DNA of 64,000 nt, taken from NCBI GenBank assembly GCA_017549025.1, contig JAFYWB010000002.1:1-64000 (forward strand). Direction: 5' to 3'. The notes beneath the pieces were generated by a model. It worked only from the letters and a program-made list of their open reading frames with translations. It ran no database searches and had not been told where the DNA came from. This document shows positions 6,757-15,035 of the stretch, in pieces; the stretch's first letter is position 1, and each line of letters starts with the position of its first letter. Source of the DNA: Treponema sp. GTDB lineage: Bacteria; Spirochaetota; Spirochaetia; Treponematales; Treponemataceae. A program made the position numbers and the translations under genes.

Positions 6757-9213
6757 TTAAACACCTTGTCTATTCTTGCGCAGAATATCCAGTGTTGTCT
6801 GTACTGTGGTGGGCACGTGGCCTGGCAGAGGACAAATCCGCTCGTGGATGGTGTCCAAAATCCAGTCTACCTGTGGGAAGTAGTAGTGCTCGCACTCAGG
6901 TGCAGGTGTAATCCAGTTGCGACTTCCTACAACAGCTACTGGTGCATCCAGATAGTCAAATGCCAACTGGGTTACGTTAGAAGCAATGTTGTGGAGGAAG
7001 GAGCCACGTTCAGCGGCATCACTGGCCAATACCAAGCGACCTGTCTTTTTGACGGATTCCACAATCTTTTCGTAGTTCAGAGGATTGATGAAGCGGATGT
7101 CGATGATTTCAGCATCCAGACCATATTTCTCCTGCAATACCTTTGCGGTATCCATAGCACGATAAAGGGTTGCACCGATGGTGGCAATGGTAATGTCCTT
7201 ACCAGTCTTTCTGATGGCTGGCTCTCCTTCAGGAATTTCGTAGTAGCCTTCTGGAACTCCTCCAGCTTCAAATTCCTCACCCTTGTCGTAAAGCAGCTGG
7301 CTTTCAAAGAAGATAACTGGATCAGTTCCTCTCAATGCCAAGTTCAGCATACCCTTTGCATCGTAGGGGGTTGCAGGGAACATAACCTTCAATCCAGGAA
7401 TATGGGCTACCAGTGAGGTCCAGTCTTGACTGTGCTGGGCACCGTACTTGTTACCAACAGATACTCGAACAGTCAAGGGCATCTTCAACAAGCCTGCAGA
7501 CATGGACTGCCACTTGGAGGCCTGGTTAAAGATTTCGTCTCCTGCACGACCCATAAAGTCACAGTACATGAGCTCTACTACAGCACGGCCGCCACACATG
7601 GCATATCCAACACCAGAACCAACGATGGCTGCCTCGGAAATGGGGCTGTTGAACAGGCGGTGGTAGGGAAGGGCTTCTGTCAGTCCACGATATACGGCAA
7701 AGGCTCCACCCCAGTCACGGTTTTCCTCTCCCCATGCTGCCATGGTAGGATCGGTGGTAAAGCGGTGGTACATGGCCTCAAACAAGCCGTCACGATACTG
7801 GAACATCTTGTTCTTGGATACAGGCTTTCCTTCTGCATCAAAAGCAAAGCGAATCTTGTTCTTTAATGCCTTTACACGAGGATTGTCTTCACCAACCTGC
7901 AGTACTTCTGGCTGGCGGTCTTCCATCTTGTCCATCTTACTGTTGGAGAACATAACAGATTCAATGAAGGCAGCAGAGGCACGAGGACTTTCTGCATCGT
8001 TGGTGGCAAGCTTTACCACTTCCAGCAGTTTGGCGGTAATGGCTTCCTTCTGAGCTTTTACCTCGTCTTTGGTAATCAGATTGTTCTTGATAAGGTACTT
8101 GGCGTACTTGTCGATAGCGTCTGCCTTCTGCCAGGTTTCAATCTCTTCCTTGGAGCGATAGCTTGATGCATCGGAGGGTGAGTGACCAGAAACACGATAG
8201 GTAATGGTGTCCATGAGTACAGGTCCCTTTCCTGCCAACAGCAATTCCTTCTTGCGAGCAACGGCATCGGCCACTGCCAAAGGATTGTAACCGTCAACTC
8301 GCTCTGCGTGCATGTTGTCGGGATTAACGCCAGCGCCAACTCGTGCCAATAGCTGGTATCCCATGGTTTCACCACAGGTCTGTCCACCCATTCCATAGAA
8401 GTTATTGAAGAAGTTGAACAAAATTGGAGGTGCTCCACCTACATCCTCTGGCCACAGTGTTTTGTATTGATCCATGGCTGCCATCATCATGGCTTCCCAT
8501 ACAGGACCGCAACCCAAGGCTGCGTCTCCCACGTTGGAAATAACGATACCAGGCTTTCGGTTGATTCTCTTGAACAAGGCTGCACCAGTGGCAATATCTG
8601 CAGAACCACCAACGATGGCATTGTTGGGCATGGAGCCAAAGGGCAGGAAGTAGGCGTGCATGGATCCACCCAAACCGCGGTTAAATCCGGCTTCACGGGC
8701 AAAGATTTCTGCCAGAGTTCCGTACAGAACAAAGTTCTCTGCCAGATCCTTCACTCCGTTGTAGGAAATCTTTTCTGCCATGCGCAGGGTGTCTCCACCA
8801 AGGAATTCCTTCATGATTGTTTCCAGCTGCTTTTCATCAAGCTTAGCTACTGCAGAATAGCACTTTGCAAGGATTTCTCCATGGCTTCTGTGGGAACCAA
8901 AGATGAAGTCGTCGATTTCCAGGTTCATACACTGACCAACGGCGGCAGCTTCCTGTCCCATGGAAAGGTGGGCAGGTCCCTTGTGGTTATATTCGATTCC
9001 ATTCCATGCACCCTGAGTTTTGAATGTGTTCAACATGCTTTCAAACTCACGGATGGTCATCATGTCGTAGAGTGCTCGCTTCAGCCGTTCCTCTCCATAG
9101 GTGGCAAGCTCTTTTTCAAAGTCGCTTTTATACTGGTTTACGGGAATATCCTTGATTTTTAAAACCTTGGACTTTCTCACCTCTTTGGGATCAACAAACA
9201 TTGACTTAGGCAT
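6757..9213 (-). CDS. Fused E1 alpha-beta subunit of a thiamine-diphosphate dehydrogenase complex (acetoin / 2-oxo-acid dehydrogenase type)
   Basis: An 818-residue fusion of the two chains that are usually separate. The alpha part (about 40-440) has [22 protein letters not shown] and a thiamine-diphosphate motif starting with GD at 229-230 and ending with NN at 270-271; this is about ten residues longer than the usual GDG-to-NN distance. The beta part (about 475-810) has [38 protein letters not shown] and a transketolase C-terminal domain. E1 decarboxylates or cleaves its substrate and passes the acyl group to lipoyl E2. It follows E3 and E2 in the same operon and has a good GGAGGAAAT site. 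Whether the substrate is a 2-oxo acid or an acyloin such as acetoin or a 1-deoxyketose cannot be read from the sequence; the sugar context favours the latter. Confidence 0.88.
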   Translation of the reverse strand: MPKSMFVDPKEVRKSKVLKIKDIPVNQYKSDFEKELATYGEERLKRALYDMMTIREFESMLNTFKTQGAWNGIEYNHKGPAHLSMGQEAAAVGQCMNLEIDDFIFGSHRSHGEILAKCYSAVAKLDEKQLETIMKEFLGGDTLRMAEKISYNGVKDLAENFVLYGTLAEIFAREAGFNRGLGGSMHAYFLPFGSMPNNAIVGGSADIATGAALFKRINRKPGIVISNVGDAALGCGPVWEAMMMAAMDQYKTLWPEDVGGAPPILFNFFNNFYGMGGQTCGETMGYQLLARVGAGVNPDNMHAERVDGYNPLAVADAVARKKELLLAGKGPVLMDTITYRVSGHSPSDASSYRSKEEIETWQKADAIDKYAKYLIKNNLITKDEVKAQKEAITAKLLEVVKLATNDAESPRASAAFIESVMFSNSKMDKMEDRQPEVLQVGEDNPRVKALKNKIRFAFDAEGKPVSKNKMFQYRDGLFEAMYHRFTTDPTMAAWGEENRDWGGAFAVYRGLTEALPYHRLFNSPISEAAIVGSGVGYAMCGGRAVVELMYCDFMGRAGDEIFNQASKWQSMSAGLLKMPLTVRVSVGNKYGAQHSQDWTSLVAHIPGLKVMFPATPYDAKGMLNLALRGTDPVIFFESQLLYDKGEEFEAGGVPEGYYEIPEGEPAIRKTGKDITIATIGATLYRAMDTAKVLQEKYGLDAEIIDIRFINPLNYEKIVESVKKTGRLVLASDAAERGSFLHNIASNVTQLAFDYLDAPVAVVGSRNWITPAPECEHYYFPQVDWILDTIHERICPLPGHVPTTVQTTLDILRKNRQGV

Positions 9214-9272
9214 ATTTCCTCCAAATTCTGGGCTTGATGTATGATTGTTCCACCAAGCCTCTTTTAATATAC

Positions 9273-9299
9273 GGCTAAAATTTCCTTGTATTTTCAGCC
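9273..9299. other. Imperfect intercistronic hairpin between E3 and E1 genes
   Basis: On the minus strand GGCT-G-AAAAT pairs with ATTTT-AGCC around a short loop (nine pairs, one bulge). It lies in the 135-bp gap between the E3 and E1 genes, the widest gap within the complex genes. It may tune relative expression; no U-tract is visible. Confidence 0.4.
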
Positions 9300-9348
9300 G
9301 GCTTTATATAAGTGACAGTCAGCCTTCTGCCAACTGCCTCTTACCTCG

Positions 9349-10713
9349 TTACAAACTCCAAATTGCTTCCCGAATTGCCTCACAAACTGTGGGGTGGGGG
9401 AAAATCATCTGCTTAACATCGCATACACGCATTTGGTTTTCGATGAGGGCAGCTGCTCCCCAGATCATTTCTGAAGCATAGGTTCCTAAGATGTGGACTC
9501 CAAGAATCACCTCTGTCTTGGCATCTACTACTACCTTGACAGTTCCAGGAGCCTTGGTTCCATTTTCTGCAATGAAGCGACCAGAAACCAGCATGGGAAC
9601 AGAGGCTGTCTTTACTTCAATTCCCTTTGCTTGGGCTTCTTGCTGAGTCATTCCAACACCAGCTGCTTCTGGAATGCTGTATACAACCCATGGAATGGCG
9701 TTGTACCGCATGAAATCACGGTTTTCAGTACCATCCAAGTAGCTACAAATATCGTTTACTGCAACCTCTGCCATACGATAGGCTGAGTGAGCCAGCATAC
9801 TTCGTCCGTTTACGTCACCAGCTGCCCAAATTCCACTGATATTGGTACGCATTCTGTCGTCAACGTTAACACCCTTGGGAGTGATATCCACACCGATTTC
9901 CTTTCCACCCCAAGAGATGGTGTCTGGACGGCGACCAACTGCCATCAGTACGAGGTCAGCAGAAACGGACTCCTGCTTTCCATCCTTGGTGGTAAAGTGA
10001 ACGGTGCCGCCTTCCAGACGCTCCACCTTACAGCCTAAGTAGAAAGTGGTGTTGTGGAGGGCTTTCCGCAGAACAGGAGCATGGTCCTTGTCCATAGGAG
10101 GAATGATTTCGTCCATCATTTCCACCACAGAAACCTGGCTTCCCAAGGCTCCAAAGAGGCTGGCAAATTCCACACCGATTACACCGCCACCAATGACGCA
10201 CAACCGCTCTGGTCGGCTTGCAACGGAAAGTAGTCCCGTTGAATCCACCACGGCAGGATTGTCCTTTGAACCGGGGATGGGGGGCATGGCAGGAACTGAG
10301 CCTGCTGCCACAAGTATTGCCTTTGTCTGATATACCTCGCCAGTTTCTGCCACCTTTACGGAACCGGGAACTGTTACAATACCAGTTCCAGTAACAATTT
10401 CTGCACCGCATTTTTTTACAGAAGCGGCAACTCCATTGCGGAGGGTCTTTACGACCTGCTCCTTCCAGCTCATCATTTCTGTCATGTTAAAGGAAACATT
10501 TTCTGCATGAACACCGAACTGGTCAGCTTCCTTTGCATGGAGGTATTGCTTGGCAGAATTCAACAGGGTTTTTGTGGGAATACAGCCTACATTCAAGCAG
10601 GTTCCACCCATGTACTGCTTTTCAATCACCAGTACTTTCTTTCCACGGTGGGCCAGCCGTTCTGCTGCTAAATAGCCTCCAGGACCACCACCGATTACAA
10701 TCACATCATACAT
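9349..10713 (-). CDS. lpdA: Dihydrolipoamide dehydrogenase (E3)
   Basis: FAD enzyme of about 454 residues that reoxidises dihydrolipoyl-E2 with NAD. The start is the ATG at 10713, seven bases after AAGGAGGT, which itself overlaps the stop codon of E2; the longer frame to 10740 would overlap E2. Motifs are the FAD GGGPGG fingerprint (residues 8-13), the redox disulfide GGTCLNVGCIPTK near residue 40, the NAD-binding VIGGGVIGVEFAS near residue 175, the second FAD motif GIWAAGDVNG and the HILGTYASE dimerisation region. The HxxxxE catalytic pair appears as HPTVCE near the C-terminus. All key residues are present, so it should be active in the complex with the neighbouring E2 and E1. Confidence 0.95.
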   Translation of the reverse strand: MYDVIVIGGGPGGYLAAERLAHRGKKVLVIEKQYMGGTCLNVGCIPTKTLLNSAKQYLHAKEADQFGVHAENVSFNMTEMMSWKEQVVKTLRNGVAASVKKCGAEIVTGTGIVTVPGSVKVAETGEVYQTKAILVAAGSVPAMPPIPGSKDNPAVVDSTGLLSVASRPERLCVIGGGVIGVEFASLFGALGSQVSVVEMMDEIIPPMDKDHAPVLRKALHNTTFYLGCKVERLEGGTVHFTTKDGKQESVSADLVLMAVGRRPDTISWGGKEIGVDITPKGVNVDDRMRTNISGIWAAGDVNGRSMLAHSAYRMAEVAVNDICSYLDGTENRDFMRYNAIPWVVYSIPEAAGVGMTQQEAQAKGIEVKTASVPMLVSGRFIAENGTKAPGTVKVVVDAKTEVILGVHILGTYASEMIWGAAALIENQMRVCDVKQMIFPHPTVCEAIREAIWSL

Positions 10714-10724
10714 CGGGTACCTCC

Positions 10725-12188
10725 TTACCGTGCAATCCAAATGTCAATGTTTGCCACAGCATCACAAAGTGCCTTCAGGAAGCGGGCAGCTGGTGCACCG
10801 TCCACGGCGGCATGGTCAATGGTAAGGCTAAAGCCCAAATGGGGCTGAATATCGTAGGCATCATCTTCCACAATAACTGGTTTAGGCTGAATGCCACAAA
10901 CTCCCAAAATTGCCAGCTCTGGTGCATTGATTACTGGAGTAAAGCTTTCTATTCCAGTGCTACCCAGGTTGGAGATGGTGAATGTAGAGCCAGTGAGCTG
11001 GTCAGGAGTAATGGTGCCGTTAATACAGGCTTCTGCCAAAGACCGTGCTTCAGTTGCAATTTGAGCCAAGCTCTTGTAGTTGGCATTGCGGATAACAGGA
11101 ACCATCAAGCCACGGGGAGTATCCACTGCCACACCCAGATGTACGTTGCTGTAATTTCTGATAACTCCGTCCAACTTTACACCGTTCATGTACTGGAATG
11201 AAGGCAGTACACGGGAAACGGCAAAGAGAACCAAATCGTTGATGGTGATTTTTCCAAATCCAGCTGCTGCTCCTGCTTCCTTCAAGCGACCACGGAGAGA
11301 TTGCAGATGGGTGGCGTTTGCACTGGCATTCAAGGTGAACTGGGCTGTGGTAGCCAAGGAACCCATCATGCGGTCTGCAATAACCTTTCTGATACCCTTA
11401 ATTGGTGTGTCGGTGTACTCATCAGCCACAGTGACGTTGGCACCAACTGCTGCAGCCATGGCAGGAGCACTAGCCTGGGGTGCAGCCAAGTCTTCCAATG
11501 TTACCCTGCCACCAATGCCAGTACCTTGAGCAGGCATTGTTCCACCAGCTCTCAGGGCATCCTTTGCAGCTGCAGTTAATGGTGGACGTCCTTCTAATGC
11601 AGCCCGTACGTCTGCTTCAATGATTCTACCTGCGGGGCCACTTCCTGGGATTCCTGCCAAAGAAAGGGCTTCTGCTTGGGCAAGATTTCGTGCCCGTGGA
11701 GAAACAGGCTGCCAACCGCCTTCATTTCCAGTATGGATTGGAGTGGGGAAGGTGGCTGCCGCTACGGGCGTGGCCACTGGCTTTACTTCTGTTGCAGCAG
11801 CGGATACTGCAACAGGAGCGGATGCTGCTACTGGTTCTGGAGCTTTAACGGCTACAGGTGCAGGAGCTGCAACAGGAGCGGATGCTCCTGCAGGTTCTGG
11901 GGCGGCAGCTGCTGGAGCTACCTCTTTTACTGCTGCTTCCCAGTCTTCTCCTGGTTTTCCAATAACCATAATTGGTTGGAAAACAGGAACATCGTCTCCT
12001 TCCTGGCAAAGAATCTTGAGAACAGTTCCACCAGCATCAGCAGGTACTTCTACTGTTGCCTTGTCTGTTTCAACCTCACATACCGGAGTGTCTACAGAAA
12101 GGGTATCACCTTCCTTTACCTTCCACTCAACGATGATGCATGATTCAACTGTGTTGCCCTGTTTGGGCATAATCAGCACATGTGCCAT
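10725..12188 (-). CDS. Dihydrolipoamide acyltransferase (E2) with one lipoyl domain and apparently two subunit-binding domains
   Basis: 487 residues. A lipoyl domain occupies residues 1-80 with the lipoylated lysine in ETDKAT (K43). An Ala/Pro/Val-rich swinging linker spans about 88-150. A peripheral subunit-binding domain follows at about 161-198 (SPRARNLA ... GSGPAGRIIEADV), then a second, more divergent copy at about 204-236 (GTGIGGRVTLEDL). The catalytic domain (about 255-487) ends with the HxxxDG active site (H459, D463). E2 carries the acyl group from E1 to CoA. It is the first enzyme gene after the DeoR regulator and has AGAGGAG upstream. The duplicated binding domain is unusual in E2 proteins with a single lipoyl domain and should be checked structurally. 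Which acyl group it carries is not visible. Confidence 0.9.
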   Translation of the reverse strand: MAHVLIMPKQGNTVESCIIVEWKVKEGDTLSVDTPVCEVETDKATVEVPADAGGTVLKILCQEGDDVPVFQPIMVIGKPGEDWEAAVKEVAPAAAAPEPAGASAPVAAPAPVAVKAPEPVAASAPVAVSAAATEVKPVATPVAAATFPTPIHTGNEGGWQPVSPRARNLAQAEALSLAGIPGSGPAGRIIEADVRAALEGRPPLTAAAKDALRAGGTMPAQGTGIGGRVTLEDLAAPQASAPAMAAAVGANVTVADEYTDTPIKGIRKVIADRMMGSLATTAQFTLNASANATHLQSLRGRLKEAGAAAGFGKITINDLVLFAVSRVLPSFQYMNGVKLDGVIRNYSNVHLGVAVDTPRGLMVPVIRNANYKSLAQIATEARSLAEACINGTITPDQLTGSTFTISNLGSTGIESFTPVINAPELAILGVCGIQPKPVIVEDDAYDIQPHLGFSLTIDHAAVDGAPAARFLKALCDAVANIDIWIAR

Positions 12189-12258
12189 ACAAACTCCTCT
12201 GGAAATGAAAACCGGGAACCAGCCATTTCCAATTATTTCTATAATACGATACCAACTT

Positions 12259-13014
12259 CTACACGAGAAGTAGCTTTATATTCGTTTCCTCCAACTCCTG
12301 CTTTGCAGTCTTTGGGAAATTCTTATCGGAAATGATAATGTCCGCACTTTGCAGAGGTAAAATGCTAACGGTTCCCATCTTTTCCCACTTTGTAGAATCT
12401 GCCACCAAAACTGTTTGCTCCGCCTTGTTTTGCATCACCTTGATAATATCTCCTGCTTCCATCAAGTGGGTGGTAATGCCTCGTTGCAGACTAAATCCAT
12501 CTGTTCCCACAAAGGCTAACCGAACATTGAAATATTTTAAGGCTTCCTCTGCCACAGAGCCTACAAAAGATTCTGTACTGTTGCGGAACTCGCCCCCTGT
12601 TACGGTGAGCTTAATGGAAGGATTGCTTTTTGCAGCGGTAAAGGCAAGAATTGAATTGGTAATAATATGAATATCTCTTTTACCAAATAAATAGCGGGGA
12701 ATCAAGGCTGTGGTGGTTCCTGCCTCTATCATAATCGTATCCCCATCCTGAACTAAATCTGCAGCTGCCTTTGCAATTCGCTGCTTTGTCTCCACCAAAA
12801 GGTTTTGTCTTTCTATAATATTAGGATGAATTGAAGGAACAGCACCACCATGAATCCTGTTCAGTAAGCCCCGTTCCTCAAGATTCCGTAGGTCAGAACG
12901 AATGGTAACCTCGGAAACGGACAGCTGCTTGCTCAGCTCCACCACCGTAACGGTACCTTGTTCAATGAGAAGATTGAGTATTTGTTTTTCTCTGTCAGAA
13001 AGGTCTGTTGTCAT
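12259..13014 (-). CDS. DeoR-family transcriptional regulator
   Basis: 251 residues. An N-terminal winged helix-turn-helix (residues about 6-58: REKQILNLL ... SVSEVTIRSDLRNLEERGLL) is followed by the RIHGGAV hinge typical of DeoR repressors, and then by a C-terminal sensor domain with GTTT, NSILA, TGGEFR and GTDGFS motifs, the sugar-phosphate isomerase-like fold that binds phosphorylated sugars. It is the first gene of the minus-strand catabolic set and faces the fucose transport operon across 197 bp holding both promoters. A repressor relieved by a sugar phosphate is the family norm; here the effector could be fuculose 1-phosphate or a later intermediate (inference). Confidence 0.92.
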   Translation of the reverse strand: MTTDLSDREKQILNLLIEQGTVTVVELSKQLSVSEVTIRSDLRNLEERGLLNRIHGGAVPSIHPNIIERQNLLVETKQRIAKAAADLVQDGDTIMIEAGTTTALIPRYLFGKRDIHIITNSILAFTAAKSNPSIKLTVTGGEFRNSTESFVGSVAEEALKYFNVRLAFVGTDGFSLQRGITTHLMEAGDIIKVMQNKAEQTVLVADSTKWEKMGTVSILPLQSADIIISDKNFPKTAKQELEETNIKLLLV

Positions 13015-13052
13015 TTATGTTTTCCTTTCGTATTATCTTCATTGTATTTACG

Positions 13053-13081
13053 ATTATATACCTAATGGAATAGAAACGCAA
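13053..13081 (-). promoter_or_regulatory. Predicted sigma70-type promoter for the deoR-dehydrogenase operon
   Basis: On the minus strand TTGCGT (13076-13081) and TATAAT (13053-13058) are separated by 17 bp, about 38 bases upstream of the regulator start. Confidence 0.65.
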
Positions 13082-13130
13082 GAAAAAAAAATAGAATTCA
13101 AAAAAAAAGTAAAAAATAATTATTTTTTTC

Positions 13131-13159
13131 TTGACAGATGAAAAATTCAGTGAGATACT
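13131..13159 (+). promoter_or_regulatory. Predicted sigma70-type promoter for the fucose operon
   Basis: TTGACA (13131-13136) and GATACT (13154-13159) are 17 bp apart. The promoter reads into fucU and lies immediately upstream of a LacI-type palindrome. Confidence 0.75.
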
Positions 13160-13173
13160 AAACTAGATACGAA

Positions 13174-13189
13174 ATGTAATCGTTTACAT
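13174..13189. promoter_or_regulatory. LacI-family operator downstream of the fucose promoter
   Basis: ATGTAATCGTTTACAT is a near-palindrome with six matching bases in each arm and a central CG, the LacI/GalR-type operator form. It covers the expected start of transcription, so binding would block initiation. The LacI regulator encoded in the same operon (17583-18584) is the likely ligand. A CcpA-like site is the main alternative, but no CcpA is visible here. Confidence 0.75.
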
Positions 13190-13211
13190 AACGATTCGGA
13201 AAGGAGTGAAA

Positions 13212-13661
13212 ATGCTAATTAATGTATCCCCAGTAATTAGTCCAGAGCTTATTAGTGTCCTACACAGAATGGGACATGGTGATGAAATCGTTTTGGCAGA
13301 TGCCTTCTTTCCTGGTGATACCTGTAATAGCCGGGTGATTCGTGCAGATGGAATCCGCATTCCCCAGCTGTTGGATGGTATTCTTAGGCTTATCAATCTT
13401 GACCCCTATGTTCCTACACCTGTAGCCATGATGGCTCCTGTTCCTGGTGATGAGCTTGATATGTCTGTAGAGGAATCCTACCGCAAGGTAATTGATGGCT
13501 TGTGGCCTGGAACACCTGCTACAGAGCGAATCGAACGGTTCGCATTTTACGAAAGAGCAAAGCAGGCTTTTGCCGTTGTGGTTACTGGTGAAACAGTTAA
13601 ATATGGAAACATTATCCTCAAAAAGGGTGTTGTTCCCGTTTCATCAGAGTTTAAGTGGTAA
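13212..13661 (+). CDS. fucU: L-fucose mutarotase (RbsD/FucU family)
   Basis: About 149 residues, normal for FucU, which interconverts the alpha and beta anomers of L-fucose so that the isomerase receives the right form. The catalytic region HRMGHGDEIVLADAFFP lies at the N-terminus and the C-terminal KYGNIILKKGVV segment holds the conserved tyrosine. The ATG at 13212 is preferred because AAGGAG lies five bases upstream; a GTG at 13206 would overlap that site. It is the first gene of the fucose operon, downstream of a promoter and a LacI operator. RbsD (ribose) is the alternative in this family, but an L-fucose isomerase gene in the same run supports FucU. Confidence 0.9.
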   Translation: MLINVSPVISPELISVLHRMGHGDEIVLADAFFPGDTCNSRVIRADGIRIPQLLDGILRLINLDPYVPTPVAMMAPVPGDELDMSVEESYRKVIDGLWPGTPATERIERFAFYERAKQAFAVVVTGETVKYGNIILKKGVVPVSSEFKW

Positions 13662-13757
13662 CTGTATATGGAAAGTAGTCTCCACTGAGGCTGTCTCCAT
13701 TTCAGAAAATAAAAAGAATCAGCTAGAGTGTGTTGATTCTACAATAAGGAGTTAAGT

Positions 13758-14852
13758 ATGAAGAAGTTAGTGCTCGTACTGATGGTTTTGCTCTTGGCTG
13801 TTGGCGTAGTGTTCGCTGGTGGTAAGGGTGATAGTTCAAAGGGAAGCGGAAAGCTCGTCATGGGTGCTTTGATCCGCAACCTGAACGAAACATTCGTTCG
13901 TGACTATGCAGACAACCTGCAGAAATTGGCAAATGCCAACAACGTAGAGTTGAAGGTTATGGATGGTAACGGTGACGTTGCCACTCAGTTGGACCAGTTG
14001 AACACTTTGTTGACCCAGGGTGTTAAGTATTTCGTAATTATCCCCCAGGATACAGCTGCTACAGAGCAGATGTGCCAGTTGATTGAAGCAAAGGGCGGTG
14101 CAGCTGCATTCTCCAACATCCAGCCATCTGTTGAAGCTTTGAAGGTAGGAAAGAACTTCTTCTTGGCTTCTTCTCCTGAAAGCGTTGCTGGTGACATCCA
14201 GGCTGAAATTGCTGATGACTACTTCAAGGCTCACCCCGAGAAGTTGGGTCCCAACAAGACTATCAATTTGTTGATGCTCCACGGACAGCTGGGACATCCT
14301 GCTCAGGTAAACCGCGCAAAGGGTGCCTTGGAAGGATTGAAGAACCGTGGTTACACTGTAAATATCGTTGCTGAAGACACCGCTAACTGGGGTGCTGCTG
14401 AAGCTCAGGCTAAGATGGACGCATGGATTGCTGCATACCGCGGAAAGTTCAACTTGGTATTGGCTCAGAACGACGACATGGGTCTTGGTGCTGTTGAGTC
14501 TATGCTCACCAACAACTACGTAGACGATCCTGCTGATCCTTCAAAGGACGTAGACGGAGACGGAACTGTTCTTTTGGTTCCTGTTATCGGTGTTGATGCT
14601 ACCGAAACTGGTAAGCGCTCCATGGCTGAAAACAAGATGTTGGCAACCGTTCTCCAGGACTCTGTTGGACAGTCAACAACTGCTTTCGAGCTGGTATTGA
14701 CCGTTGCTCAGAAGGGAACTGCTATCGGTGCAACAGCTAACGGCCTGAAGGCTGCAACTGCTGTAACTGGTGAGGATCCTGTAACTGATCCTGCTATTTT
14801 GGCACAGTGCTTCCTTGTACCTTTCAAGAAGGTAACAAAGGCTGACCTGTAG
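13758..14852 (+). CDS. Sugar ABC transporter periplasmic substrate-binding protein
   Basis: 364 residues with a Sec signal peptide (KK, hydrophobic core, cleavage after VVFA around residue 20) and no lipobox cysteine, so it is soluble in the periplasm. The mature part is a type I periplasmic binding protein of the ribose/galactose class: IRNLNETFVRDYAD, the first hinge region GVKYFVIIPQDT, LAQNDDMGLGAVESM and VIGVDATETGKR. With ATPase and permease genes downstream it forms a CUT2-type importer. L-fucose is the likely ligand because the operon also encodes mutarotase and isomerase. GTTAAGTATG precedes the start. A strong terminator hairpin follows, as is common where the binding protein is needed in excess. 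Confidence 0.9.
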   Translation: MKKLVLVLMVLLLAVGVVFAGGKGDSSKGSGKLVMGALIRNLNETFVRDYADNLQKLANANNVELKVMDGNGDVATQLDQLNTLLTQGVKYFVIIPQDTAATEQMCQLIEAKGGAAAFSNIQPSVEALKVGKNFFLASSPESVAGDIQAEIADDYFKAHPEKLGPNKTINLLMLHGQLGHPAQVNRAKGALEGLKNRGYTVNIVAEDTANWGAAEAQAKMDAWIAAYRGKFNLVLAQNDDMGLGAVESMLTNNYVDDPADPSKDVDGDGTVLLVPVIGVDATETGKRSMAENKMLATVLQDSVGQSTTAFELVLTVAQKGTAIGATANGLKAATAVTGEDPVTDPAILAQCFLVPFKKVTKADL

Positions 14853-14861
14853 TCAGTAAAA

Positions 14862-14892
14862 GGGGGTGGGGTAATAGCCACCCCCATTTTTT
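14862..14892 (+). terminator. Terminator/attenuator after the binding-protein gene
   Basis: GGGGGTGG (14862-14869) pairs perfectly with CCACCCCC (14878-14885) and a run of T follows. It sits inside the operon, so partial read-through probably sets a high ratio of binding protein to ATPase and permease. Confidence 0.88.
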
Positions 14893-15035
14893 TAAAATCA
14901 CACATATTTATAGTAGAAAATGGATCTCTCGTCTGGCTTTCCGTCAGGTCTTGCTGGGCAGAACCGGATTGAATCTCGCTTGTAGAAGCAGTATTCAATC
15001 AGGAGGATAAACTCCAGAAACAGGAAGTGATTGAT

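Noticed and set aside
6766-7416. 216-codon open frame on the plus strand opposite the E1 gene
   Set aside because: Shadow of the E1 coding sequence; no start site or motif.
13109-13125. GTAAAAAATAATTATTT resembling the GH98 operator, upstream of fucU
   Set aside because: Only the first nine to ten bases match and there is no second copy at 21 bp. In AT-rich sequence this is expected by chance, so I do not link the fucose operon to the GH98 regulator.
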